NCBI GenBank assembly: GCA_036345935.2
Contig: JADWOT020000002.1
Location: 4,352,617-4,416,616, forward strand
DNA: 64,000 nucleotides
Source: Taenia hydatigena
Taxonomy: Eukaryota > Platyhelminthes > Cestoda > Cyclophyllidea > Taeniidae
Reading direction: 5' to 3'
Shown here: positions 36,345 through 48,053 of the stretch, piece after piece
Layout of the letters: the number at the start of each line of letters is the position of its first letter
Position numbering within the stretch: the stretch's first letter is position 1
Program-made: the position numbers and the translations under genes
Notes under the pieces: generated by a model
Databases searched by the model: none
What the model saw: the letters and a program-made list of their open reading frames with translations, nothing else
Told to the model about the DNA's origin: nothing

Positions 36345-37760
36345 AAACAAGTAAGAAATTTAATGAGGATATAGTATTGACCGACTTATTTTACACCACC
36401 GAGGCCTAATTGCGTCCCATTCCTGGGCAAAGGCAGGGAGCCATGCCTCAGATCGTAAAGATATGCAAGGATTCATTGTTGTGACGAAAGTGGACTTTTA
36501 CGAAATCCATTGAATCCATGTCAATGCATTCGAAATCCTGAATTGGAAATTCAGTTGCAAACACTCAGAACAGACGTTTGTAAAGATTTTGCCTGTCAAG
36601 TCTTTGTTGCCTTGAACTTCACGCAATTCATTGCACATAGTGCCAAGATGCGATGTCACTTGTTCTCTAATCCTCGGCATAGGCGCGAAAAGGAGGATAA
36701 GGCACACTTTGAGCCCGGTGTTCACAACAAGAGTGCACGAATTTATTTGGTTCGCAATGGGGAGTTTAGTATGCGCATGTATTCCAAATAAGGGAAGGAA
36801 TGCCATCGGTTCAAAAGTGTGGGCCGAACAAGGGGTTTTGACGATGCCAAATCTATCTCTTGTATTATTACAAAATCTCTTTGAAATGTGCGAGTAATCC
36901 TACCAATCTCTTCGAATTTATATTAGATTATATCGCACAATTCCCGATGTCAGCCAAGCATCGGGGAGGCCACGAGTCAGGACACTTAGCAAACAGAAGA
37001 TACTTTAGTCAATTTCATTTGCCATTTTCCTAAATCATGGTAATTGTATTATATTTCAGTCTATGACAGATATAATCTGAACCTAATCTGCATTTGTTAT
37101 CCATAGCAGTCAGAGATATACGTTCTTGTTCCAGCTTAACTATGCGATACATTCAGAAAGCGATCACAAAAGTGAAGTTCGATTTTCCTATCGTACAACC
37201 TTTGGCTAAACGTTTTGTACCTGCTCGTTAATTATACGATGAATCGCAAGTAAATCTGTGACCGTCATCGTCTAAACACATTTAGCTTCATGGGTACCTA
37301 AGTTTGTTTTCTTAGTCATTCTCCAACATTTTACGAAAATCATAAGTCTCTCGCTTAATTTACAGGAAATGAGACAGGTACCTGGTCGCTGCAAGCAACT
37401 TCCTCCAATTTGCGTTTAGAGTAGCACAAACGGATTCATTATGGTACAGTCTCCAGAGTAAAAGTCGTAATTACGCAGGATGCTAGATTCGGAATCCCAA
37501 GAAAAACAGTGAACTAATCGCGTTGCTTACGTTTTCTATTATAAGCATTTATCCAGTGGTTTGATTTGCATATAGGTCGATATGTTCTGCCTATTAGTGC
37601 CTCGTTACATAGGTCCATCCAGGTTTCTTTCAATGGGCAATTATTGACAAAAACTGACCAAAATTATCAGATCAAGAAGCCTTATTGTAAGTGCTGAGAT
37701 TAATTCGAATGTGCTCCAGAGACCCGCACCGCAACACACGGTGCTGCATAACATTTAAAT
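36345..37760 (-). repeat. Inverted dispersed repeat, right copy (partner 6,120-7,560)
   Basis: Reverse-complement partner of 6,120-7,560, read through several landmarks over its whole length. The two copies sit about 29 kb apart, with the zinc-finger family and the assembly gap in between. The inverted orientation across a scaffold gap could reflect either biology or contig orientation. Confidence 0.7.
36498..36806 (-). CDS. Unrecognised 102-codon ORF, partner of 7,113-7,409
   Basis: ATG-initiated frame starting MAFLPLFG, collinear with the frame in the left repeat copy and open throughout. About 79% of aligned residues agree. It extends a few codons further at its 3' end. No domain, signal peptide or splice context is recognised. 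It may be just a shared frame in a duplicated non-coding block. Confidence 0.2.
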   Translation of the reverse strand: MAFLPLFGIHAHTKLPIANQINSCTLVVNTGLKVCLILLFAPMPRIREQVTSHLGTMCNELREVQGNKDLTGKIFTNVCSECLQLNFQFRISNALTWIQWIS

Positions 37761-38380
37761 TTCCGAATTCCGCTCACGCATGGATAATTAATGTATTTAA
37801 GTACAGGGACAATCATGTTTTTCTGATAACATTTCAAAAGTCAGCATTGATCGGCCACTATATGCAAATGAAAATGAAAGCCCATGTATCGCATCACTTC
37901 CATCGACCTCCGTCGTACTGTTATTTGGCGAGAATACGCCGTCGCCGTTATAAGTGCTCAATACATCGAGCCTGATTGCTGGAAGAGCTCACAGGCAATT
38001 AATAGATTAAAATTCCGCACGCTCAATCAAGGACGATTGCTGTAATAGCAAAATTACCGTTGGCTCCACAATTCAAAATATCTGTGCCAACAAAAACATG
38101 TTTCAGATTGTTTCATTTTAGCACGTTAGAGGTCATTGCGGCAAACGGATGTCAAATGATTTGAATTTTGACCAGTTTGTTTATGAGAGCATTTCAGTAT
38201 AAGTGGCTCCAGGGTTCATATAAATCTTCGTTTTTATATATAGGCAGCTTTTATGTTTGCTGCGACATTGTCTTTTTAATGAAACGGTTTAATTGTCTAC
38301 TATCGCGAATTCAATTTGGTACAGTTATATTTAACAGAAATTTTTACAGGGGTTTTCTTCACTGCTTTTCTACTTTAAAG

Positions 38381-38491
38381 GATAGACGAATGGATACCGG
38401 CCCTATAGATGGTGGCACCACTTCAGTTACCTTGTCCCAAGCAGTGGAAAATAATCTGCTCTCGGTCGCGAGGCACCTTCTGGAAAACGGC
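38381..38491 (+). pseudogene. Ankyrin-gene module 1, exon A (donor lost)
   Basis: This 111-nt exon follows acceptor TACTTTAAAG and reads TLSQAVENNLLSVARHLLENG, an N-terminal ankyrin-type helix pair. It has exactly the length and phase (0-0) of the sister exon at 39,323-39,433. At the matching 3' border the donor GT is AT (38,492-38,493). The following exon B starts ADPN, so the join would give the classical ankyrin loop ENG|ADPN. The donor change, with stops in exon B, marks this module as a pseudogene. ATGTGT does not fit an AT-AC (U12) donor. Confidence 0.6.
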
Positions 38492-38752
38492 ATGTGTTGT
38501 CCTGAACTCTTCGCAATCGACTAACCCTATCATTCCTTATTCGACACGAAATGACTAACAAGGCCCACACTTTCCATTTTATTAATCCGTGCATAACACT
38601 TGCGCAGCTAGCCAAGCATAGTACCTGTTGCCAGGCAATAGTATTATCAGCTATAACGCTCAATTCTGTTATCATTCGTAAGGAAACATCGCCTGTCCAA
38701 CATGGGTAAACCAGTCCACGCATCTGGTCCAACATTACTTCACATTTTCTAG

Positions 38753-39157
38753 GCGGATCCTAATGTGCATACAGAAGATTCCATGACGACTCCACTCATA
38801 GAAGCTACATCAATGGGTAACATAGAGATGATGCAGCTCCTCCTCGATAATGGGGCTCACACTTACCTGTATGATTACCTTGGCAACACGCCCCTCCACT
38901 GGGCGGCAAGGAAGGGCAATTTAGCCGCCGTCACTCTGCTGTGTAAATCTGACAGCACAGCCAGCATAAAAAATATTAGCCACTAAACACCGCTAATGGA
39001 AGCCCGTACACATGGTCACGCTGATGTTGTGCAATACTTGCCTTAGCTCGAGGCCCATGAGGAAGTTCAATCAATTAATGAACGTGGATCTACACTGGTT
39101 CTTGCTAATGTTGTGGCACGTGACACTGTTATTTCCCTTGCATCTAATCTTTTTTCT
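38753..39157 (+). pseudogene. Ankyrin-gene module 1, exon B (three or more ankyrin repeats, in-frame stops)
   Basis: After acceptor CATTTTCTAG the frame begins ADPN and continues with clear ankyrin repeats: TPLIEATSMGNIEMMQLLLD, NTPLHWAARKGNLAAVTLL, then TPLMEARTHGHADVVQYL. Stops occur in the same frame at 38,984-38,986 (TAA) and 39,044-39,046 (TAG), yet the ankyrin reading continues in phase on both sides. The third in-frame stop is at 39,158-39,160. Frame kept, stops gained: a typical young pseudogene. Ankyrin repeats mediate protein binding. The TPLMEA wording recalls large multi-ankyrin proteins of the mask/ANKHD1 kind, but that is only a resemblance. Confidence 0.65.
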
Positions 39158-39322
39158 TAGTTACCCTATGATATGATGCCCCAGAATTTCACGCATTTAG
39201 AGGTAAAATAACTTGACTCAGAATTCAATCAACCCTCCATTATGTTGCCGATAAGTGAACCAATATATCAAAGCAAAATAATGAGCATATTATATTAGTT
39301 AAACCAAGTTTCGCTTTTGCAG

Positions 39323-39433
39323 CACACACACAGGTCGGACGATGAGGAAATTAGAAGTGATGAGCCACAAACTCTCTTTCAAGCCATACTTCATAACAAT
39401 ATCACTGCCATGAAGCGTTTGTTGGAGAGCGAT
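39323..39433 (+). CDS. Ankyrin-gene module 2, exon A
   Basis: The acceptor is strong (TTCGCTTTTGCAG) and the donor is GTAGGT (GT at 39,434-39,435). The exon is 111 nt, phase 0-0, the same as module 1. It encodes an acidic lead (HTHRSDDEEIRSDEP) and then TLFQAILHNNITAMKRLLES, the ankyrin helix pair. Unlike module 1 both splice sites look usable. It would join to the ADPN exon at 39,647. It may be part of a still functional gene whose other exons lie elsewhere. Confidence 0.55.
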
Positions 39434-39646
39434 GTAGGTCGCATTTGGTATTTGTGATCTCCTATGCTCTAAAATAAAATAGACGCCACCAAATTACGGA
39501 GTTAGATTTGCAGGTAGTTAAAATTATTTATGACAAGAAGAGTTAACGCAATATCTTAAGGGCAGCAAAACCGAACTTGTTCTATGCACTCGTAACATAT
39601 GGCTAATACGACCGATAAATGTAGGATTAGCCATTTTCAGTCTCAG

Positions 39647-39784
39647 GCGGATCCTAACGATAGCGACGCAAAGTCGTGGTGTCCTCCACTTCATTTGGCA
39701 GCGTATAAAGGAGATCACGACGCATTGAAGATCCTCCTTGAGCATGGCGCCTCGGTTTCTTGCACTGACAAGATCATGAACACC
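39647..39784 (+). CDS. Ankyrin-gene module 2, exon B (one ankyrin repeat)
   Basis: The exon follows acceptor TCTCAG and begins with GCGGATCCTAA, the same bases as exon B of module 1. It encodes ADPNDSD and an ankyrin repeat, PPLHLAAYKGDHDALKILLE, ending at NT. A GT directly after (39,785) would end it at 138 nt in phase 0, where module 1 reads straight on into PLHWAA. Otherwise the frame runs on to a stop at 39,881-39,883 without further ankyrin sequence. The 3' border is therefore uncertain. Confidence 0.5.
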
Positions 39785-39883
39785 GTGTCACATGTTTCCA
39801 TGTTTGTCGCGCTCTACGTTGATGTCGAAGGCAATTATTTTGTGTCAAACTTGCTATTAAGCCCGCCAAAGAAGAGCGCCTAA

Positions 39884-42719
39884 TATTTACCTCGCTGATA
39901 ACTCATGCTTAATTATGAAAGGCAAATGTTTGGTGAATGAGTTCTGACTGCTCGGTGGAATATGACCACAACAGCGGACTTTAAGGCTCTAAGATTTCTC
40001 ATTTCCGTGCCTTCTTTGGGACGATTAGCTTAAAATATTCATCAGATTGTACTAAATGAAAAAAAGCACTAATTCTGCCAGTTACGACATTTGGTCAATG
40101 GCAGGCCGTTTATTACCTCATTGGCTTGACACCAATCAAGTCTTCTGCTTGGTATCCACACCTCTAGGGCCTCTGTATTTATCGAATAATGGCTAGATTG
40201 AAGGCCTTCTAATGCCGTTGAGGAGAAGGGGCCCGTAAAATTACTGTTAACAACTTAGATGGCAGGCCGTTGACAGCAATCCTTTTATCAGAAGACACTG
40301 TAAGTACTAGGAAGTCCATCCTTATTTAAGGAGCTTTCTCAGATATTCAGTTAGCTTCAATATGAGGACGCATATTCCTGTTGACGGGTTTGCTTAGAAT
40401 TACGAAGCATTAATGAATCGACCCAAAATATGACCTGGTAATCAATGAAAAATAAGAAAATCTGGGACTGTTTAAACGAAACTAAAATGTCGCGTTCCCA
40501 AAGCAGGCTCTACTAGGCGTTACCACTTCGAACGTTCCCGTACCAAGCATCTATGATCAGAAGGGAGGAATATGTCATTTCATCAACTTTTGCAAAGAAA
40601 CATCAAAGATTGCGGCATGCTTTAGCCATAGTAGGCTACATAAGTGATTGAGCCAGCCTACCCTACATGAACTACAACAAAATGCCCTTCTCACTTGGGC
40701 ATTTCTTAGCAAAAGCATAAAGGACAGCCAATCTGTGCTGGATGGTAAAAGCAATGGAGCCACAAATGTCTGCGAGGAAGAAAGAAATTTAGACATGAAT
40801 GCGGCCAGCCAAAATTTTGCTCCACCAGCCGCGACCGCATATAAAGCGTAGATCAATGCACCCATCTGCCCTGACTTTAGGAACAGAATGAAGCAACTGT
40901 CTTTTACTGTAAATCTCCTATTCATGTAAATCGGCATTCCTAGAAAGACAAAAAGTTACCGTCTTTCACCATGCTCTGACATCGTGAGTCCCGAGTGGTG
41001 GCGAAGTGGAATGTTTACCTATCCTTATAATTGATGCAACTTTTAAAGCACTGCATGAAATGTCCGGCTGGATAGAGTTTAATGCATTGTTCAAAATTAT
41101 GGAGCATTAATATTAGTGCGAAAGGTGGGACGACTAACCATCGTGTAGGGTCCCTCTGTAGCTATGGCGGTAACACAAAACTAGTGGCTGCATCAGCAGG
41201 AATCGCACATAGAGCGTTCCACTTTTCGCAATAAGTTGGAGGAATTGCTTTCAAAAAGAATCAAATGAGTGTACTCTTGTCAACATGTAAAGATACATAA
41301 AAAGCCCGATTAAATCGCTGAAATTCCTCAAGGAAATGAAGGTTGGAATGTGAGGTATGCAAAGAGCACGTGTATATGTGTGCTGCTTCGAAATAAGCCT
41401 GAGCCTAACGGTGGTACTTAAAGTGCCAGAGGTGGAGGGGATAGACCACTCTCGCAGTATGTTTCACCTAGAGCAAAAATTGCAAATGGTGCTATGATCT
41501 ACTTAACTCGTAGTTTTCTTTACGTCAAAGATTGATTTGATGGTCATGATGATTTGAAATTTGTTTTCTGACTTGTTGGTTTTTAAAATAATTAATTTGA
41601 ATGAGTACCACAATCCTCCCAAATGCAGTTGAGATGAACGGGTTCGAAGCATTCAGGCAGAATGTATGCAACGCAGCTCAGCAGTAAAGAAGCAGAAAAA
41701 CGAGGCCTTGCTTAGGCGATCCATCGTTTGGAACCACTACTCCTATTGTGTGGACTGGTGAAATCGTACCTTCACAAGGAATCCATCCACCCTGTTGTGA
41801 ATCTGCCAGGACCTAGTCCTCATGCAGTCCTAGGAATATGAACCCGTTTCTGGATTTGCCATGCAGTGACTGCTAAGCAGCGTTTCCGTGGTGTCGGTAT
41901 TCAGCCCTAAAATTTTAGCATAACTAAGGTGCTGAAGGAAGACAAGGCGTGGTAGTGTAGAGTTGTGACGTTAATTGTCCATCTCACCTCTTCACAATAA
42001 AATGAGGCCTTCGGCCTAAATTTGTAGATAACCTCCGTTCCAAAACAGAGGCAAGGGAAAGGAAAAGCGTCACTATCTTCACATTGTCAGCTATAAAATG
42101 ACCGACTGGCGATTGCGACAGACTTACATGCTACTTTGCTGTGAAACGTTGCTGACGCTATGGATATAAACTAGATATCGCCTCTCCAGTACGGTTATAA
42201 AATCCTTAGCCTACACAAGGTAGGTGACGATAGGCTTGCGATTCTGAGGACACGTCGTCTTTATTATTAATAACGACGCTTCCAAGCCTAGAGGACTTGT
42301 TACGCCAGTCAAATCTTTTTCTAGTTTGTTAGCAGCAGAGATAGTAGACCACTTTTATTTTGCTTGCCGACAAAATACAAGTTCCAAATAGACACATGAC
42401 TGTGTCAATCACCGTATGCACCATGCGCTCGGAGTAGTTGCAAGAGTAGAAGACAAGCAGAACATCAAACCTCAAACGCTTATTTCAGACCAAGGAAAAA
42501 TCAAAGTCTGTCTGTCAAAATCTGTCGCATGCTCCATACACCATCAAAATATTCCATTTTAAACCAAGGCCTTCCATGAGATCCATGTTGGGAAGCAACT
42601 ATTATTTTAAGTTCATGGCTATCTGAGGATTTCACAATTTTGTTATTTTTAACATGTCTTTAATTTAGCTGGCTTCAATTCTTCCAAACAAAGCTGTCAT
42701 CTCGGCATGTCATGCTTCA
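39884..42719. other. Non-coding stretch, possible ankyrin remnants
   Basis: A fragment near 40,245-40,300 reads NNLDGRPLTAILLSEDT, faintly ankyrin-like, but the frame is short and broken around it. A 120-codon minus-strand frame at 40,575-40,937 shows no motif. Otherwise nothing is recognised. Confidence 0.35.
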
Positions 42720-43500
42720 CAGTTCTCGTCCTCTGAGTAAAGTCGATTAGGTCCCACCCGCTCATCTCACCTGCCCACGCAAACTTTTCCACCTGCAGCT
42801 CCCATTATCTCCCTTTATTTGCCTTCTTTCCACAGCCACTCCTTCTTCACACATATCTTGCACAACTTCCACTCCTGCTTCTTCATTTCTCCCTTCTGCA
42901 AGTAGTAGTATTAGCAGTAGGTCCCCCTGTACCATTGCCATTCACTCCCTTCCTTCCTCCATCCACCTACTTATCTGCATGCACCTACAGAGTGCTAATT
43001 TTAGTGACCCTAACTCAAGTCACCTCTTCAATCCCACCATTACCACCATCACTTATAGACTGTTAGCAAAATCCCTCCTCGTCTCCTTCATTTAATCGCA
43101 CATTCATTCATTCACTCATTTTATCCACTTCTACTTTTTCTACTGAAGTTAAATCGCTCCACAAGTTAAACAACTACCTGTCAAAACAGTTGCTTTTCTC
43201 CCATAATGATGCTGGTTCACCTCATAATTTGCGTGTTCTATCTTGTCGTCACACATATGTGGCATACGCATAGTTTCAATTTACCATTTCCCTTTTAGAA
43301 TCCTACCACTGCTGCTGCTATTTGTACCTCTCACATAAATTAATGCATATACGCCTACCTGGCTGTCGCTTCTTCCGATTTCGTCCTACACCCAATTTAG
43401 TACACCGTCAACCAGTTGCCAAATCTCGTTCCTTTTATTCCACTTTGGTGAGAACCAAACGTCTATCAAACAAGTTCTTGCGTTTTCAATTTGTATTCTA
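42720..43500 (+). repeat. Dispersed repeat family R2, plus-strand copy, pyrimidine-rich
   Basis: Collinear with the reverse complement of 13,650-14,460. The first 450 bases are strikingly pyrimidine-rich (C and T with little G), which explains the lack of long frames and the biased translation. The boundaries are soft. No terminal repeats were identified. Confidence 0.55.
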
Positions 43501-43989
43501 CTCTTAGCTTCACGAAATCATATTCCTCATTTCGTCTCCCTTTACTCCTGCTGCAGCTAGTTACTTTGTTCATTTTCCAAAATAGCTTGCCTTCGTCCAT
43601 TCAGCTAGGATATGCTGCAGTTAGATGCTCGCAATTGACGTGCTCACCGGCCAATATTCGTCAGCAGTATATTTAACGCAGGATTTTCACTGCTTTCCTC
43701 ACCTGTAATGCGCTCTGCTCTCGTTTGTTTCCTTCGTGGCATTGCTTGCGGTTACTTGGGTGGTCATCTTGTAGCCAGTGCCGTCTCGGCACAGAACGTG
43801 AACCACAGTTCACTCTGTGGAAACTACCTATCCGGGGCACTCGATCCGGCTTCTTTCACCTCCTCTTCGTTTGTCACATTTACAAAGGTTCTTTACCTTC
43901 GATCTCAACCGTATGCCCTATTCGCCTTGCACAAGGACTGCTGAGCTTTGGAGCAGATCACTGACTACTTCCCTTCTGACATATGCAGA

Positions 43990-45650
43990 AGCAGTTGGCG
44001 TTAGAATGTTGGGGGCGAATCATTACAGTGAATGCTCATTCACATAGGCCGACTATGCAGCCTGAGCACGCATGTACGTAAAGCCGTACTGTCGCACGCC
44101 TTGCCACTCATCACCTACTTTGCCTCTCATATAAAGCATTATTTAATGTATTGCACAATTTTTGTAGGCAGGAAGAGAATAGTTTTCGTAGGCCTAAATG
44201 TGCCATTATCTTACCATCGCACAAGCACACACTTTAGTGGCATTTTATGGAAAAGAGGATTACCCTTTCCTTTCGATGTAATTGGCACAGATTTCTGCAA
44301 GGCTGTAAACTCAAAGCCAAATATGTCCTTTTTGTGGTTGGAGCAAACGCATCCACTATCCACCCAAATTGACGCATATTAATGGCAAAAGCAAAACTTT
44401 CTCGAAGGATATTGCTACGCCTACACAAATGGAGGGGCGTGCTTCTGCTGGGGCACAGTTATGTTAGGCCAAGTTGTCAGGGCAATGTCATGCTCCATCA
44501 GTGAGGAAGCACCATTCTACTTAAGAAAAAAGCTACCATACAGACAACGCGACGTTTCAAAGCACATTCGCGGATCAAATCATCTATATATGTATGCATA
44601 TGCATCCTCTTCCAAATCAAATTTCGGATTTGTTGAGGATTGCAAAATCAAATGGAAGTGGTCTCACCCTGATACCCTGACCTTACGAGCGACTGAAGTC
44701 ACCAACGCTAGGCTCCTTCTTTATCCTCCACATAATCGTCTTCACGTTTCATCTAGAATCAGTTTGGAAGTCATAAGACGGTCTAATCTAGTGACGACTG
44801 TACGAGGAATGATGTTCACGGCAACAACCACTGGGCAGACATTGAAGAATGGATTGATTGGTGCATTCAAAAGCGGAGGTCTGCTACCAAATAGCGTCTG
44901 CAGGGATCAGTTTGATGACATAACTGCAATTGTCGCGCTTTTGCCGTCGTAACACATCAGCGCTATAGAGTGAGCGATGCCTTCCAAGTGGCAAGAGATC
45001 GTATTTACAGAAGTGCCCACACTCCTCCTCCATTCCATCTCACGTCCTAGCATTCGAGGCCGAAATGGTAAATTAAGAGGCGGATTACATGACATGACAT
45101 GAGAAGATGACGCAACAGTCGATAAGTCCAAAGAAGTGCAGCAGCAACAATAAAGGCAAAGTTGTAGCTATGGGCGATATTGCACACCACACCTCTCATC
45201 AACTATTTCGCGACACGACCTACAGGTCCTTTCTCCATCGTCATTATTTTTCACCGTTGGCAAGCATCGATGGCAGCCTGCTAAAGGCATTAAAGAGCCT
45301 CCCACAGCCAGAACTTGCGCATTGCGGAGGCAGTGGCGGAGGCTACTGACTACCCTAGCACACAGAAGTACTGTGCTGAATGACAAGGCTAGCGTGCAAA
45401 GCTAGCACCCTGTGCTGTTCACCCATGTCTCCATGACCATCACAAAAGACTTCTTGCGGAAAAAAATCATCCTCGTCGTACCTTGGGCGCGCAACGCCTT
45501 TAGCACCAGTGTGGAGCCGAGTGAGTGGCAGGCACGCGTTGGCCCTCACCCACCAAATCCCATCCAAAAGGAAGCTTCTAATCAGGAACCTTGAGTGATT
45601 TGGAGTTGACAATGGTTCTACGATATTATAAGTAGCTTTAACTTGCACGT
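43990..45650 (+). repeat. Dispersed repeat family R1, copy 2 (with about 1 kb extra)
   Basis: The start (44,010-44,100) and later part (about 45,150-45,400) match R1 copy 1 in order. The sequence between them is about 1 kb longer here, at roughly 44,100-45,150, and includes the 163-codon frame listed next. It could be an insertion in this copy or a loss from copy 1. Confidence 0.4.
44461..44952 (+). CDS. Unrecognised 163-codon ORF inside R1 copy 2
   Basis: ATG-initiated (MLGQVVRAM) single-exon frame, one of the longest in the window. It is basic overall, with no signal peptide or membrane segment and no domain I recognise. It lies in the part of the repeat that has no counterpart in R1 copy 1. 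A frame of this length is near the upper end of chance for 64 kb of such DNA, so coding status is open. Confidence 0.2.
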   Translation: MLGQVVRAMSCSISEEAPFYLRKKLPYRQRDVSKHIRGSNHLYMYAYASSSKSNFGFVEDCKIKWKWSHPDTLTLRATEVTNARLLLYPPHNRLHVSSRISLEVIRRSNLVTTVRGMMFTATTTGQTLKNGLIGAFKSGGLLPNSVCRDQFDDITAIVALLPS

Positions 45651-47029
45651 TCTTCCCTATTGCAACTTAGCGTTAGTGGCCATCTTCCTTCATTTTTAGT
45701 GATCTAAATGCGTGATCGGCCATAGAATAACAGTCGAAAACTAACATTTGCTTTATTAACGCCAATAGCTTTCTCAAAAAGCGATGTAAAGTTAAAAGAA
45801 AGAGAAAAGTTAAGAGAGTAGATAAATGGGTGTCTAACAGAAAAATTTCTTGGTAGCCATATCCACTGTTACGTTGATCGATTATTGCTGCAGACATCAA
45901 GGTGACAACACTTAAGACCTCTCCAAAGGAATCTGAAATTTTATTTGAAAAGGCAACCAAATTAAATTACAGGAAATTTTGAGTATTCACAGCATCGTGA
46001 CTTACAGAGCGTGCAATCATTTTGCGAAAGGCTGAGAAATTAAAGAACTACACTGCTTTACATCGGGATACCTTTTATGCCCCTCATTGACATTGTATTT
46101 TTCATGACTCGCCTATGCAATTCAAAAGAATCGTCACATCTGTTCAATCATGCTTTCAATTTTTGTGATTCACCAAACACATCACAAACCCAACTTATAA
46201 GATATGCAAGCTTATGCCTTTAAGCTTTCTTGAGTGTAATGGTTTAGCGTTGTAGGATGGAAATTTCGGTAAAATTGATCTCGTCCTTGAAAGCTTATAA
46301 GCAGCTCTTTATTTTATGAAATGCATGCTTTACAAATACACTCTTGGTGACTGGCGGTCAGTGGATGTCCGCTACTAGGTGGGCGCATGACATCGCTTCT
46401 AAAGGCGGATACGATCACCCACCCTTCCACTAGTCAAGAACCCAAATCGAGTAACACGAATTGACTTCTGTTAAGCAATCCTGCTGATTTAAGGAACTTA
46501 AGCATGAGACATAAGCAAGTCGAACTAGTGCAGATTTTTTGTAGCATCTGCTAAAATCCGTTGTCCCATGATCCTTTAAAGGACATTGCGGGAACAAGTG
46601 CTTGATTCGTATGCTGTCATTTTAGTATATTTAAATGTAGTTCTATAACCGGTGACATTAAAGGGATCAAAAAGGCAAGCACACACCATTCAGATAAAAT
46701 TTGGCGTTAAAGTGGGATTTTATTTTGGTATGCTTTAAATCAAGCAGATGGGATCGAGGGATCATTACACATGCGATGCCTAAAAATTTGGTGCCTGTTT
46801 ATTAGCAATTTAGTGGTAGCCATGCACTTCTTTTGTTTTTGCTTCTGCTATTGGTGTTAGAATCACCAATGGGAAATATCGATCAGAGGGGGGCATTTTT
46901 AGTTGTGTGGTACTGGAAGTGGTTTATAAGTCATCGCAATTTTATGTGGGAACCCGTGTTCGTCTTCACAATGCAAATCGGTGGCACTGACTCAGTGTGG
47001 CTTGATGCGGTTTCATTTTAAAGTTTTAA
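45651..47029. other. Non-coding stretch, nothing recognised
   Basis: Only short frames. No clear match to the other repeat families until the tandem-duplicated block beginning near 47,030. Confidence 0.4.
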
Positions 47030-47640
47030 AGGTTTACTATCGAAACAGAATGCGGTTGATTAAACGCAAATGCGTCTGTAAGATCATTTGTAAACACATC
47101 TTTGGTGAAACGCTGGCATCGGATCAGTCAGTACGGAGTTAACCCCTTTCCAATCAATGTATAAGCATGCCTTTTCTGAGGACAAAGCCAACTTCAATTT
47201 TAGCAGAGTTGGTCTTGCTAACGTAGTTCTTCATCTTTTATTATTCATATTGCTAAAGCTGACAAAATGTGTAGTAACCCTGTTTTGACAACTCATGCGG
47301 CCCTTCAACAAACTGTTTGCCGCTGATCTGGAAAGGAATACGAAAGCGCTGATTAAGCAATCCAACCAATCATGTAAGGAATTTTCAATGCTTAAAAAGA
47401 TTTTAAAATTGGTAATAATCGCTAAAAGCCAGTTCTTACGCATACATTGATTTGAGTGCCATCGAGTTTTCATGTACAATATGGGTGGACGTGGATCCGA
47501 TAGAGATATTTTCAATGTCGACGAATGTGGAAGGTCAGGTAGGGTACGGCGCTTGCGCGGGAGCCGAATATGCATGCCATTTCAGCGTGCGTGGTGACTG
47601 CTGGGCAGCAATCTAGATAATTCACCCACTCGTCTCTTTC
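47030..47640 (+). repeat. Direct duplication T, copy A (partner 48,600-49,300)
   Basis: The block around ATCTTTGGTGAAACGCTGGC (about 47,098) recurs around 48,671 with a few changes. The flanking GGCATCGGATCAG, TTCATATT-CTAAAGCTGAC and GAGCCGAA-ATGC-TGCC landmarks recur in the same order. The offset is about 1.57 kb at the start and about 1.66 kb at the end, so small indels have accumulated. No coding function is evident. Confidence 0.6.
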
Positions 47641-47903
47641 AACATGCGCAAGGGCAATTGGCACCAGAGTAATGAATGCGACTAGAAATGGTGAATGCTC
47701 TTCCACCTAGGCCAAATATGCAAATTGTGCTACCTTAAGGGCAGTGAGGAAAGTAGCGTGCATCTGCGTAAAGCCATGCCAGCACATGTCTTGCAGTAAG
47801 CTCTCTCTCCATTCATAAGGATCCCCCACTCTTCCCCACCCAACACGCATGCCATTCCCTTTTTTTAATTCCCAATTATATAGACAACGTACAAAGCACT
47901 GAG

Positions 47904-48053
47904 GTGCGGTGCCTAGTTTAGTGGCATGGCAGACGATATGTGTAGGCCTGAGTGATGCATTTGTTTAGCGTATTCGGCAGTTAACTGTAGGGCTTATGGT
48001 TCGAGCCCATCCGAGGACGAGGGCATATTTTGCGGCGTAGCTCGCAATGCTCT
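47904..48053 (+). repeat. Local tandem repeat, unit 1 (tRNA-like core)
   Basis: Matches 48,258-48,414 at an offset of about 355 bp. Shared landmarks are AGTTTAGTGGCATGGCAG before the tRNA-like part and TGCGG...ATGCT after it. The two units are separated by about 200 bp that includes a short Gln/Leu-type triplet run (TGCTGTTGCTGCTGCTGCTC, 48,066-48,085). Confidence 0.55.
47945..48019 (+). pseudogene. tRNA-Asn(GTT)-like sequence, copy 1
   Basis: Residues can be laid on a tRNA cloverleaf. The D stem ATGC/GCGT pairs, and the anticodon arm TTCGG-CAGTTAA-CTGTA puts GTT at the anticodon. The T loop TTCGAGC is canonical, with stem ATGG/CCAT. The acceptor stem is poor (GGCCTGA against CGAGGAC, about three mismatches). 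It resembles animal tRNA-Asn but is too degenerate to be functional. It is more likely the head of a tRNA-derived SINE or a tRNA pseudogene. Confidence 0.45.
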
